Origin: Bryobacterales bacterium KBS 96
GTDB taxonomy: Bacteria > Acidobacteriota > Terriglobia > Bryobacterales > Bryobacteraceae
DNA: 64,000 bases
Direction: 5' to 3'
NCBI GenBank assembly: GCA_000381625.1
Contig: KB906767.1
Span: forward strand, 3,677,304-3,741,303
Shown: positions 7,754-15,831 of the stretch, piece by piece
Numbering within the stretch: the first letter of the stretch is position 1
How the letters are laid out: every line of letters starts with the position of its first letter
Translations under genes and position numbers: made by a program
The notes under the pieces: model-generated
The model's database searches: none
What the model was told of the DNA's origin: nothing
What the model saw: the letters and a program-made list of their open reading frames with translations, nothing else

Positions 7754-7950
7754 AATGCCGTGGAGCGGCCAGATTTGTGATCTTCGAGCGCTTGCTCAAC
7801 TAGTGAATCGAGCTTTCCATTCCTTGCATCGGCTTCGATCTGCCGATCCCATAACTCAGCGTCAAATTCCAAGAACCAACTCCTAAGAGCGCTGAGTTCA
7901 TCATGGGTGAGCTCTCTGATTTGGTCTTCGATTTGTTCGATTCTGCTCAT
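7750..7950 (-). CDS. Antitoxin of the toxin-antitoxin pair
   Basis: 66 residues from the ATG at 7950, preceded by GGGGA; a longer frame to 7998 has no good start. The sequence begins MSRIEQIEDQIRELTHDE and is almost entirely helical and charged (FEDAELWD-like block LEFDAELWDRQIEAD, then SLVEQALEDHKSGRSTAL), which is typical of small antitoxins paired with RelE/ParE toxins. No DNA-binding fold is obvious at its N-terminus. Its stop overlaps the start of the toxin gene. The order antitoxin then toxin is the usual one and should give autoregulation from a promoter in 7951-8080. Confidence 0.7.
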   Translation of the reverse strand: MSRIEQIEDQIRELTHDELSALRSWFLEFDAELWDRQIEADARNGKLDSLVEQALEDHKSGRSTAL

Positions 7951-8082
7951 TATCGGTCCCCGCCCAGCGTACAACGGGGCATTGGCGTTTGAACGCACCC
8001 AATTTGCGATGCAGCACGCGCTGGTGTCTTAAAATTAGCAGTCCATTTTGGCAAAGCTGCTATTTGGGCAAGAATGGATTCG

Positions 8083-9006
8083 CTACCGTTTTTCCGCAGG
8101 CTCGGCCCACTTTGCCACGATCGAGATGAGTTGATCGGCTTGAAACGGCTTCGAGAGATAATCGTCCATTCCGGCCGCAAGGCATCGCTCCCGCTCACCT
8201 ACCAGCGCGTTGGCCGTCACCGCCACAATCACGGGCTGGCGGGCGTCGAGCGCGCGGATCTGGCGGGTTGCCTCGAAACCGTCCATTACCGGCATCTGGC
8301 AGTCCATCAGGATCAGATCGTACGGCGTTTTCCGATGCGCTTCCAACGCTTCAATGCCATCCGATACCATATCAATCGCGTAACCGGCTTTCTGCAGGAT
8401 CAGTTTTCCGACTCGCTGATTGATCAGGTTGTCCTCCGCCATCAGAATTCGAACCGAATGGCGGCCAGTCTGACCGGACTCCGTCTTTAGCGGCGGCCGG
8501 AGCGCCGAATGCTCCGCACTTGGCGAAGAGCCGGATTGCACCGGTATCCGAATCCAAAAAATCGGCGGCAGCCCCGCCTCGCACTGAACTCCCATTTCGC
8601 CGCCCAGCGACTGGGCCAGCTTGCGAGCGCGAAACAGGTTGCCGTCGCCGTTCGCTCCCGGATTCAGATAATGCTCGACCTGCGATTCGGTGAGCCGGCA
8701 GCTTGTGCCAGTAATTTCGAAAACGATCTCGAATTCCCGGCCCCGCTGGCCTGCCGAAAAAACGGAAAGCTTAATTCCGCCGCCGCGGGTCAGGTTGGCG
8801 GCCGCGAGCAGCAGGTTTTCAAGCACGTCCCGGAGCCGATGGGGATCGCCGGCCATTTTGTCGGGCAGCGACGGATCCATCAGGCGAAGAACTCCCGTCC
8901 GCCATTGCGGCTCGGCATCGGTTACAAGGTCGATCGCCTCCTGGATCAGGGCAGCGAGGGAGAACTGGACAGTCTCGATGCTGAATTTTTCGAGTTCCAC
9001 GCCCAA
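8083..9006 (-). CDS. Degenerate histidine-kinase ATPase domain fused to a receiver domain
   Basis: The frame opens at TTG 9006 (or GTG 9000) only two codons after an in-frame stop. Residues 1-155 align with the HATPase half of a hybrid kinase: ELEKFSIETVQFSLAALIQE is the piece normally found just after the dimerisation/His domain, and GDPHRLRDVLENLL precedes the N-box. The N-box is NLLLAAANLT (64-73), where the catalytic Asn of NLLxNAxKFT is Ala, and no DxGxG motif is recognisable. Residues 185-300 are a complete receiver: acidic pair ED (191-192), phospho-acceptor Asp235 in LILMDCQMPVMDG, Thr264 and Lys286. So it has an apparently functional receiver but no phosphorylatable His and probably no kinase activity. 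Truncation or specialised partner; I cannot decide. Confidence 0.75.
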   Translation of the reverse strand: MGVELEKFSIETVQFSLAALIQEAIDLVTDAEPQWRTGVLRLMDPSLPDKMAGDPHRLRDVLENLLLAAANLTRGGGIKLSVFSAGQRGREFEIVFEITGTSCRLTESQVEHYLNPGANGDGNLFRARKLAQSLGGEMGVQCEAGLPPIFWIRIPVQSGSSPSAEHSALRPPLKTESGQTGRHSVRILMAEDNLINQRVGKLILQKAGYAIDMVSDGIEALEAHRKTPYDLILMDCQMPVMDGFEATRQIRALDARQPVIVAVTANALVGERERCLAAGMDDYLSKPFQADQLISIVAKWAEPAEKR

Positions 9007-9123
9007 AACCTAGGTCTTTCAATAGTATCGGCTAATTCCACAAAATGGGGGAGTATTCCTCCGAATTTCCGTGGCAGCGGTAGTGGATTTTCAAGTTTAC
9101 TACGGGAAAGAAGGCCACCGGGG

Positions 9124-9879
9124 CTATTTCCGGACAGCCTCGTCGCGATCCACCCGGCCGTCGCGGATGTGGATCACACGATGAGCGTGCATGGCGATGT
9201 CCGGCTCGTGCGTCACCAGGACGATCGTGTTGCCTTCCTGATGCAACCTCTCAAACAGGGCCATGATTTCACTCCCTGTCGCGGTATCGAGCGCTCCGGT
9301 CGGCTCGTCGGCAAGCAAAATGGATGGCTTGTTGACCAGAGCCCGCGCGATGGCGACGCGCTGCCGCTGCCCGCCGGAGAGTTCGTTCGGCTTATGAAGC
9401 ATTCGCTGTTCCAGGTCCACCGCGCGGAGGGCTTCGCGCGCGCGGTCGGCCCGTTCCGACGTGGGAATGCCGGCATAAATCAGGGGTAGCTCGACGTTGT
9501 GCAAGGCGCTGGCGCGAGCGAGCAGATTGAACGTTTGAAAAACGAACCCGATTTCCTTATTCCGGATGCGCGCCAGCTCGTCGTCGTCCATGTCGCTGAC
9601 CAGCTTGCCGTTCAGGAAATAGTGTCCCTTGGTCGGGCTATCGAGACAACCGATCAGGTTCATCAGCGTCGATTTACCCGATCCGGACGGGCCCATGATC
9701 GCTACATATTCGCCTCTGTGGATCTCGATGTCGACTCCGGAAACCGCGTGGATCTCCTGGTCGCCCATGATGTAGGTCTTCCAGAGATCGTAGGTGCGAA
9801 TGACGATGCCTTCCTGCCGGAGCTGCTCGCCGCGCTGAATCAGTTCTTTCGAGCTGAGTTCCTGTACTGCTGTCGCCAT
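9124..9879 (-). CDS. ABC transporter ATP-binding protein, MacB/LolD type
   Basis: 251 residues with Walker [10 protein letters not shown] (63-71), Q-loop [10 protein letters not shown], signature LSGGQ (167-171) and Walker [13 protein letters not shown] (187-198). The [11 protein letters not shown] and [19 protein letters not shown] elements are typical of MacB, LolD and FtsE-like ATPases that work with FtsX-type permeases in macrolide or lipoprotein export. The first 25 residues are an extra N-terminal extension. It lies downstream of a MacA-like adaptor on the same strand, with a 156-base gap that holds a dispersed repeat. No permease follows: the next gene encodes the receiver-domain protein. 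The permease must be encoded elsewhere or has been lost. Confidence 0.9.
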   Translation of the reverse strand: MATAVQELSSKELIQRGEQLRQEGIVIRTYDLWKTYIMGDQEIHAVSGVDIEIHRGEYVAIMGPSGSGKSTLMNLIGCLDSPTKGHYFLNGKLVSDMDDDELARIRNKEIGFVFQTFNLLARASALHNVELPLIYAGIPTSERADRAREALRAVDLEQRMLHKPNELSGGQRQRVAIARALVNKPSILLADEPTGALDTATGSEIMALFERLHQEGNTIVLVTHEPDIAMHAHRVIHIRDGRVDRDEAVRK

Positions 9880-9951
9880 TAAGCCGTCCTCGAGATGTGT
9901 CCCGCCGCCCTAGTGCCGCGGCCCTGTGACGTTGTGCTCTTGCGAGAAACC

Positions 9952-10035
9952 GCTCCCTCGCGGCCGCGGCTCAGTTCCGAACCGCGAACATGCGCGAGCT
10001 GTTTCACAATAGGAACGAATCTCTCGGTCAGAGAT
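9952..10035. repeat. Dispersed intergenic repeat, copy 1
   Basis: This stretch shares with 27848-27935 the core GCGGCTCAGTTCCGAACCGC (9966-9985) plus GCTCCCT before it and GCGAGC, GTTTC and CGAATCTC after it, in the same order. GCGG and CCGC can pair. It sits between the adaptor and ABC ATPase genes. Confidence 0.8.
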
Positions 10036-11448
10036 CTAGGTCGCCACCGTGGGCACTGGCGCTTTGTTATCGACTTTAATCTTCGCATCGTTCCGAATCG
10101 TCCGTATTACCTGATAGCTGCCCGTGATCACCTGATCGCCCGGCTTCAGCCCGCTCAACACTTCGATATCGGTCGAGCCGGTGATGCCCGTTTCCACTTT
10201 GCGGAACTGAGCCTTTTCTCCGTTCACGACGAAGACGCCCTGAACTTCCTTTTTCATCTCTTTGATTTTTTTCGGGTCGGTCGGCGCCGGCTGGTTTGGC
10301 TTATGCGCAATCAGGTCGCCTTCCTGGCGGATGGTGAGCGCCTGAATCGGAATGGCCACGACGTCCTGGCGGGTCGCGGTGGTGATCTTAGCCGTGCAGG
10401 AGAGGCCGGGCTTCAACAGATCTTCGGGAACATCGAGAGCGATGACGACTTTGAAATCTTTCGCTTCCTGCGTGGATGTCTGGCTTTGCGACGCGGCTAT
10501 GCCGCTCGAACGCACCAAGGCCGTATCACCGATTTCCGTGACATGCCCCTTAAAGATCTTGTTCGGGATCGCGTCGATGGTGACGTCCGCCAACTGTCCC
10601 AAGCCCACGTTGATGATATCGGTTTCGTCGACGTGTACTTCGGCGGTGATCTGCGACATATCGGCAATCGTCATGATGGTCGACGCGGTCGAACTCTGGA
10701 TACCGGGAACAACGGTCTCGCCGACCCGGACAGGGAGGTTCGTGACCACTCCGTCCAATGGCGCAAAAGCGCTGTACTTGTTGTAGATCACGCCCATCTT
10801 CGTAAGCATTGCCTGCTGTTGGACGACGCGCTTTTGCGCGCTCGCAAGCTGGGCGGCGGCCTGCGCGCGCTGCGCCTTGGCCTGCGACAAACGCTGTTCC
10901 GCTCCCTGCACGGCAGCGACGGCGCCGTCATAAGCAGCCTTTTTGGCATCGAAGTCCTGGCGCGCGATCAACTGCCCTTGGTACAACTCCTTCGATCGCC
11001 CGTAATCCGCGAGCGCCTGTTGCAAGCTCGCTTTATCGCGGTCGAGGTCGGCGGCAAGCGCGTTGATATTGTCGTCTCCGGCCTTCTCATTCGCCTCGCT
11101 CGCGGAAGAATCCGCCAGGGCCGAATTCAGCGCCGCTTGTTGCGCCTTCACATCGGCGCGCGCATCCACCGACTCAATTTCCGCGAGTAACTGGCCCTTT
11201 TTCACCTTGTCGCCCTCTTTTACGTAAATGGCGGTAAGCGGGCCGAGCTGATTCGCGCCTATATTAATGTAATTTCTCGGTTTAATTTCACCCGAAGCGG
11301 TTACCAGTGACGTAAGATCTTCACGCACCACCTTGCCGGTCTGCACGACCACTATTCCGCGCTGGCTGATCTTGATGCTCGCAAGCACGCCGCCCGCAAT
11401 CACAAGCAAGAGGCAGACCAGGATCACAACTTTCCACTTACGCTTCAC
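10036..11448 (-). CDS. MacA/HlyD-family periplasmic adaptor protein
   Basis: 470 residues from a GTG at 11448. One N-terminal membrane segment (VVILVCLLLVIAGGVLASI, about 8-26) anchors it. Then come the first lipoyl half with GPLTAIYVKEGDKVKKGQLL, a long alpha-helical hairpin of about 130 residues rich in Ala, Gln and Lys, the second lipoyl half (YSAFAPLDGVVTNLPVRVGE), a beta-barrel domain and a membrane-proximal domain near the C-terminus. This is the standard order for MacA-type adaptors that link an inner-membrane pump to an outer-membrane channel. It is probably cotranscribed with the ABC ATPase downstream. Cargo is unknown. A loop with Pro and Lys (HKPNQPAPTDPKKIKEMKKE) is an insertion in the barrel part. 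Confidence 0.9.
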   Translation of the reverse strand: MKRKWKVVILVCLLLVIAGGVLASIKISQRGIVVVQTGKVVREDLTSLVTASGEIKPRNYINIGANQLGPLTAIYVKEGDKVKKGQLLAEIESVDARADVKAQQAALNSALADSSASEANEKAGDDNINALAADLDRDKASLQQALADYGRSKELYQGQLIARQDFDAKKAAYDGAVAAVQGAEQRLSQAKAQRAQAAAQLASAQKRVVQQQAMLTKMGVIYNKYSAFAPLDGVVTNLPVRVGETVVPGIQSSTASTIMTIADMSQITAEVHVDETDIINVGLGQLADVTIDAIPNKIFKGHVTEIGDTALVRSSGIAASQSQTSTQEAKDFKVVIALDVPEDLLKPGLSCTAKITTATRQDVVAIPIQALTIRQEGDLIAHKPNQPAPTDPKKIKEMKKEVQGVFVVNGEKAQFRKVETGITGSTDIEVLSGLKPGDQVITGSYQVIRTIRNDAKIKVDNKAPVPTVAT

Positions 11449-11591
11449 CGGATGATATTCTCCCCGTCTCGTTCAGACGGTAACGCCTGTCGCTTTGTTC
11501 CGTTAATCTGTAGGATCAACCGGATGGTAACACGGCAAAAGTCATGGATGCCCAAGCGCGCCGCCGTTTCACGCACGCCTCCGCGAAGCGC

Positions 11592-12629
11592 TCAGACGGA
11601 GACGGAACCTGTCGAACCTTGGCGCTTGGCAAGGAGGCCGGCGATGGCCCGGCACTCCGACGTAAGTTCAGCAAACTGAGAGGGGTAGAGCGATTGATGA
11701 CCATCCGAAAGAGCGCGGTCCGGAGCCGGATGTACTTCGACGATCAGTCCCGCCGCGCCAGCGGCGATGGCAGCCCGTCCCATGGGCAAGACCTTGTCCC
11801 GTCTTCCGGTGCCGTGGCTGGGGTCGACGATGATGGGTAAATGACTGAGATCGCGGACAGCGGGAACGACGCTTAAATCGAGCGTGTTGCGTGTATGGTC
11901 CGTAAATGTGCGCACGCCGCGCTCACAAAGTATAACGTTATAGTTCCCGTCAGCGAGAATATATTCAGCCGCCATCAGAAATTCATCGAGCGTGGACGAC
12001 ATGCCCCGCTTCAACAGGACGGGCTTGCGGGACCGGCCGGCGCGGCGAAGCAGCGAAAAGTTCTGCATATTTCGCGCGCCGATCTGGACGCAATCGGCAT
12101 AGCTTTCGACCAGATCGTAGGTCTCGACATCGATGGCTTCGGTCACGACGCCCAATCCCGTTTCGCCGCGGGCCTCCGCAAGATATTGCAGGCCCCGCTC
12201 GCCAAGCCCCTGGAAACTGTAGGGCGAGGTGCGCGGCTTATAGGCTCCGCCGCGCAGTAACTGGCCGCCGGCGGCCTTCACGGCGCGCGCCGAATCGAGG
12301 ATCTGCTCGCGGCTTTCCACGGAACACGGTCCACCGCAGAACACAATTTCTTCGGCGCCAATCTGGACTCCATTGACCGAAACAACCGTGTTCTCCGGCT
12401 TGGTTTCGCGGCTGACCAGTTTATAGGCTTTAGAGACCCGAATCGCCTCCGCCACGCCGGGTAGATCCTCAAACTCGGCGGGGTCGATGGCGCCCTGGTT
12501 ACCGGTCACGCCAACCGCGGTACGCTGCTCGCCGGGAATAATGTGCGGCCGGTAGCCGAGTAGTTCGATTTTGGCGCAGACCCGCTCAATGTCTTCCTGC
12601 CCGGCCTGGGCTTTCATCACGATCAGCAT
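11592..12629 (-). CDS. aroF: 3-deoxy-7-phosphoheptulonate synthase (DAHP synthase)
   Basis: 345 residues from the ATG at 12629; a longer frame upstream gives no homologous residues. The first ~70 residues (MLIVMKAQAGQEDIERVCAK...) form the ferredoxin-like N-terminal domain of the AroF/AroH-type I-beta class. The barrel follows with FCGGPCSVES, LRGGAYKPRTSPYSFQGLG, QIGARNMQNF, VLLKRGMSST, CERGVRTF and IIVDPSHGTGRRD, which supply the PEP, erythrose-4-phosphate and metal sites. It condenses PEP and erythrose 4-phosphate as the first step of the shikimate pathway, in the cytoplasm. In related enzymes the N-terminal domain carries feedback control. The second shikimate enzyme, aroB, is 16 kb away in this window, so the pathway is not in one operon. 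Confidence 0.95.
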   Translation of the reverse strand: MLIVMKAQAGQEDIERVCAKIELLGYRPHIIPGEQRTAVGVTGNQGAIDPAEFEDLPGVAEAIRVSKAYKLVSRETKPENTVVSVNGVQIGAEEIVFCGGPCSVESREQILDSARAVKAAGGQLLRGGAYKPRTSPYSFQGLGERGLQYLAEARGETGLGVVTEAIDVETYDLVESYADCVQIGARNMQNFSLLRRAGRSRKPVLLKRGMSSTLDEFLMAAEYILADGNYNVILCERGVRTFTDHTRNTLDLSVVPAVRDLSHLPIIVDPSHGTGRRDKVLPMGRAAIAAGAAGLIVEVHPAPDRALSDGHQSLYPSQFAELTSECRAIAGLLAKRQGSTGSVSV

Positions 12630-12872
12630 AGGCGAGTGTCCGTACTTAGAGTATCTCCGAGCGATAAAGAGCGAACCAGTCACCGGGCTCAGAACGGTAG
12701 CATTTGCACGGCGCTTTCGGAAACAATACTGATATTGCCGATCCACTGCAGATCAAGGCGGAGTATTTTCAGCACAACGGGCGTAATTTATCGTGGACGG
12801 CGGGATGATTGTGGCTTGGCTCGGCTTATAAGGAGTACTCGTAAAACAGTTGCCGCGCTTGCATCAGCGCAT

Positions 12873-14261
12873 TCAAAACTGTTCCTCAACAAGAAACTGC
12901 TCGTACTTGCCGTCGTTAGTTACGTACGTATTCAGCGTCACCGTTTTCTTCTCAAATTTTGCGTCGTAAACGCGCTGCGTCATGCCACCCCGAAGCCGTT
13001 CCCGTGTCCGGATGACCGATTCAAGCTTGCCCAATTTGGATAACGACTCGCGATAATCGCGCAGCGCCAGTTTGCCGAAGTAGAAATTCGCATCGGAAGT
13101 AAACAGCGATCGGTCGACGTGCCCGGCTTGTAATCCCGACAGTATGCCTTGGACCTGCTTGATCTCATCCGTCGAGGCGGGCTTCTGTCCGGGGTTCATC
13201 AGAAGCGCGGCAATCTGCCGTGAAACGGAGCCGATCACATTGATTCCGTCCTCATTGGAAAGGACGATAACAGCGGCATTTTTCGGCGGGAAAACGGTAT
13301 TTGTCGCCAGAAAACCCGAAACTTCTCCGCTATGAGAGATCGTCGGAACTCCGTCGAAATCCCCGAGTTGCAGTCCGAGAGCATAGTGCGTGGAATCTCC
13401 GTCCTTCAGCTTTACTTCCGCAGTGAATTCCCGGTACGAGCGCGCATCCAGAATCTTCTTGCGCAGAAAGGCGACGTCCCACCTCGCCAGGTCGGCCGGC
13501 GTCATGCAAAGCTCGCCTGCTCCGAAATACCAACCGGCACCCTCGCGCATCGCCGGGCGCGGCGGGCCGAGCGCGTATCGCGTATAGGCAACCGCATCGT
13601 TCGGCGATTTATCGGCAATGCAGTCTCCCGCCGAGTGCATGCCGAGCGGATCGAAAATGCGGCTTTGCAGGAACTCCAGCAGGTTTTCGCCGGATGCCTT
13701 TTCGAAAATCTTTGCCGCCAGCACATAATTCGTATTGCTGTACTGCCAGTGGGTCCCTGGATCGAAGTTGAGAGGTTTCTTCGCCCAGCGATCCAGGATT
13801 GCATCGGGCGCGATCGGCTTCGTCCACTCCGGGATCATGTAGTCCTGCGGCGCATAATCTTCATATCCCGAAGTGTGTGAGAGCAACTCGCGGATAGTGA
13901 CTTCGTTTGCGCGGGTCAAGCCGGGAAAATACTTCGAGACCTTGTCATCAAGCGATACTTTGCCTTGTTCCTGCAGCAGCAGGAGAGCGGCCGCCGTGAA
14001 TTGCTTACTGATGGAGCCAACCGCGTAACGCGCTTCCTGAGTGGCTGCCCGATCGGGGGAAAGCGACGCTTTACCGGCTGCCGTGGCATAGACAAGCTCA
14101 CCATTCCGAACCACCGCGACCGCCAGACTCGGCGCGCCGGACAATGCCAGAGACTTGTCGAGAATGGCGTCAACGCCGCGGGCGAGTGACCCCGGCTCCT
14201 GTGCTTGCGAATGCAGACAGATCGGAAGAATGAATGCGGCGATCGCAGCGGCCCTCAGCAT
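12873..14261 (-). CDS. Serine hydrolase, class C beta-lactamase/esterase family, exported
   Basis: 462 residues with a signal peptide (MLRAAAIAAFILPICLHSQA). The beta-lactamase-like domain has the nucleophile motif S83-I-S-K86, the Y173-S-N175 motif in QYSNTNY and a third motif HSGEVSG in place of KTG. This is the pattern of family XII esterases, D-aminopeptidases and EstB-like proteins rather than of true AmpC enzymes. The last ~110 residues form a small extra domain (from about 350) with repeated beta strands that probably covers the active site. Its substrate cannot be told from sequence. It is divergent from the DUF4142 gene. Confidence 0.9.
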   Translation of the reverse strand: MLRAAAIAAFILPICLHSQAQEPGSLARGVDAILDKSLALSGAPSLAVAVVRNGELVYATAAGKASLSPDRAATQEARYAVGSISKQFTAAALLLLQEQGKVSLDDKVSKYFPGLTRANEVTIRELLSHTSGYEDYAPQDYMIPEWTKPIAPDAILDRWAKKPLNFDPGTHWQYSNTNYVLAAKIFEKASGENLLEFLQSRIFDPLGMHSAGDCIADKSPNDAVAYTRYALGPPRPAMREGAGWYFGAGELCMTPADLARWDVAFLRKKILDARSYREFTAEVKLKDGDSTHYALGLQLGDFDGVPTISHSGEVSGFLATNTVFPPKNAAVIVLSNEDGINVIGSVSRQIAALLMNPGQKPASTDEIKQVQGILSGLQAGHVDRSLFTSDANFYFGKLALRDYRESLSKLGKLESVIRTRERLRGGMTQRVYDAKFEKKTVTLNTYVTNDGKYEQFLVEEQF

Positions 14262-14426
14262 ATCCGTCCACTATACGACCGGCAAACAGTGTGGCCACGG
14301 GTTGTAATCCACAATACATTCGGCGGAGTGCGTGAAATTACCAGTGGTACGTTTTTGCACGATTTTCACCAGTATCGGCGTCTCTGCATTGTAGAGGTTC
14401 CGACTTTTCGGAATAGGAGCGGGTCG

Positions 14427-14948
14427 ATGCAAATGAAAACTATATTGACGGGCTTTTGCTGTTTCGCCCTTTGCTGCACACCGGTATTTGCGCAGGGAGG
14501 CACTGCGTCGAAAGCCGACCAGGCTTTCCTGAAGATGGCCGCTGAAACGGACATGACTGAAGCTCACATAGGTCAGATGGCGCAAGATCAGGCGAGCGAA
14601 CAGGAGGTCAAAGACCTGGGCCAGACGTTAATTCAGGACCACACGAAGGATTATCAGGCCGTGTCACAACTGGCCGTTAAGCTCGGCGCCACAGTGCCGA
14701 ACGGAATCGATTCGGCGAAAGTGGCCCCCATTCGCGGTTTGGAGCACCTCAAGGGAAAGAGCTTCGACCGGCGCTTCATTCAGGAATCGATTAGCGGCCA
14801 TGAAAAGGCAATCGCCGCTTATAAAAAAGAATCGGAGCACGGCGATAACGCCGATATCAAAGCCTACGCGACTCAGACGCTGCCTACGCTCGAAGACCAT
14901 TTACACAAATCCCAAGATCTTGCCAAGCAGGGAAAGAAAGCAAGCTGA
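14427..14948 (+). CDS. Exported DUF4142 protein
   Basis: 173 residues from the ATG at 14427, preceded by AGGAGCGGG; the longer frame upstream has no family residues. A signal peptide (MQMKTILTGFCCFALCCTPVFAQ) is followed by a four-helix, ferritin-like DUF4142 domain: KADQAFLKMAAETDMTEAHI, EVKDLGQTLIQDHTKDY, RRFIQESISGHEKAIAAYKKE and LPTLEDHLHKSQDLAKQ. Members are periplasmic proteins of unknown function that are common in acidobacteria, myxobacteria and proteobacteria. His and Glu residues are present, but I cannot show metal binding. It stands alone, convergent with the cobalamin adenosyltransferase gene. Confidence 0.9.
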   Translation: MQMKTILTGFCCFALCCTPVFAQGGTASKADQAFLKMAAETDMTEAHIGQMAQDQASEQEVKDLGQTLIQDHTKDYQAVSQLAVKLGATVPNGIDSAKVAPIRGLEHLKGKSFDRRFIQESISGHEKAIAAYKKESEHGDNADIKAYATQTLPTLEDHLHKSQDLAKQGKKAS

Positions 14949-14984
14949 ACGCCGCTCGCTTTCGATTAATCCCAAACCATAGTC

Positions 14985-15002
14985 GGGGCGCTGCCACGCC
15001 CC
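14985..15002. repeat. Hairpin GGGGCG/CGCCCC between convergent genes
   Basis: GGGGCG (14985-14990) pairs with CGCCCC (14997-15002) around CTGCCA. It lies between the convergent DUF4142 and adenosyltransferase genes and could act as a two-way transcription end, although no T-run follows. It resembles the other short GC hairpins scattered in this window. Confidence 0.6.
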
Positions 15003-15018
15003 GGCATCTTAAAAAGTG

Positions 15019-15663
15019 TCAGCTCCGCTCAGAGCCGCTCGCTCCAGCGTTCGGCTCCCATAGAGTTTCGGGAACGCCAAGAACCGTATTCACCCACCGG
15101 CTCCAGACGAAGAAGGCGTCACTAAGTCGATTCAGATACTCCAGGCAATACGGGGGTGGATCCTCGTCCCGGGAGAGTGTCACCAAAAGGCGCTCGGCCC
15201 GGCGGCAGACCGTTCTGCACACGTGAAGCTCCGCATCGAGCGTGGTCGCTCCGGGCAGCACAAATGACCGCAAGGCCGGAAGCTCTTTATTGGCGCTGTC
15301 GATTTCGTGTTCCAGTTGAGCAATTTCGGCCTCCGTAATTCGCGCTTGCTTCGGATGCACATCCGCGGGAAGCGTTGCCAGAATCGAGCCCAAATTAAAG
15401 AGCTCATGCTGCACCCGCTTCAATATCGCAGCGAAATTCTGTAGCTCCGGATAGACTAGCGCCAATTCCTCGGCGCTGGCTCGAGCTACGCCCAGGAACG
15501 AGTTCAGCTCGTCCACCGTTCCATAGCAATCGATTCGCCCATGGTCTTTCGCTACGCGTTGGCCACCGGCCAAACTGGTTTCCCCCCGGTCCCCGCCCCG
15601 CGTGTAGATGCGATTCAGAGCGATTTTCCGCGGTTCGTGAAACGGCTTGTCTTCAGATGGCAT
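15019..15663 (-). CDS. Cob(I)alamin adenosyltransferase, PduO/MMAB type
   Basis: 214 residues. The ATP-binding N-terminus IYTRGGDRGETSLAGGQRV and the following KDHGRIDCYGTVDELNSFLG, CRTVCRRAERLLVTL and YLNRLSDAFFVWSRW blocks are the signatures of the PduO-type enzyme, which transfers adenosine from ATP to cob(I)alamin to make adenosylcobalamin. It is a five-helix bundle, active as a trimer in the cytoplasm. No other cobalamin gene is near, and no cobalamin riboswitch is visible upstream. The gene is divergent from a TonB-dependent receptor, which by itself is not evidence of B12 uptake since that receptor is of the acidobacterial Oar-like type. Confidence 0.93.
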   Translation of the reverse strand: MPSEDKPFHEPRKIALNRIYTRGGDRGETSLAGGQRVAKDHGRIDCYGTVDELNSFLGVARASAEELALVYPELQNFAAILKRVQHELFNLGSILATLPADVHPKQARITEAEIAQLEHEIDSANKELPALRSFVLPGATTLDAELHVCRTVCRRAERLLVTLSRDEDPPPYCLEYLNRLSDAFFVWSRWVNTVLGVPETLWEPNAGASGSERS

Positions 15664-15759
15664 TGCGTCTCCCGTTCTACCACTAACGCGCGGGCGCCCG
15701 AATGAATTTCATGGGGCACGGCCCGAGGGAAATTGGCAAAATTCGCTTGAATTTCGTCC

Positions 15760-15787
15760 TTGTTATTCTGCTCTCCTGCGATATACA
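15760..15787 (+). promoter_or_regulatory. Candidate sigma-70 promoter of the TonB receptor gene
   Basis: TTGTTA (15760-15765) and TATACA (15782-15787) are 16 bases apart, about 45 bases ahead of the start codon at 15832, which has AAGGGGAAAGG as its ribosome site. Confidence 0.5.
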
Positions 15788-15831
15788 ATGTGCCGCGACT
15801 GCTGTTCTTCCTAAGGGGAAAGGAATCAACA

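Noticed and set aside
8509-9489. Plus-strand open frame of 326 codons across the kinase/receiver and ABC genes
   Set aside because: It spans two supported minus-strand genes and their gap and has no protein-like pattern.
9895-11190. Long plus-strand open frame (431 codons) opposite the MacA-like gene
   Set aside because: It mirrors a well-supported adaptor gene, is rich in Arg and His without any domain, and has no ribosome site. It is a GC-driven antisense shadow.
15664-15831. Possible cobalamin riboswitch between the adenosyltransferase and TonB receptor genes
   Set aside because: The gap is short and contains no B12-box-like sequence or matching stems on either strand; only a normal promoter was seen.
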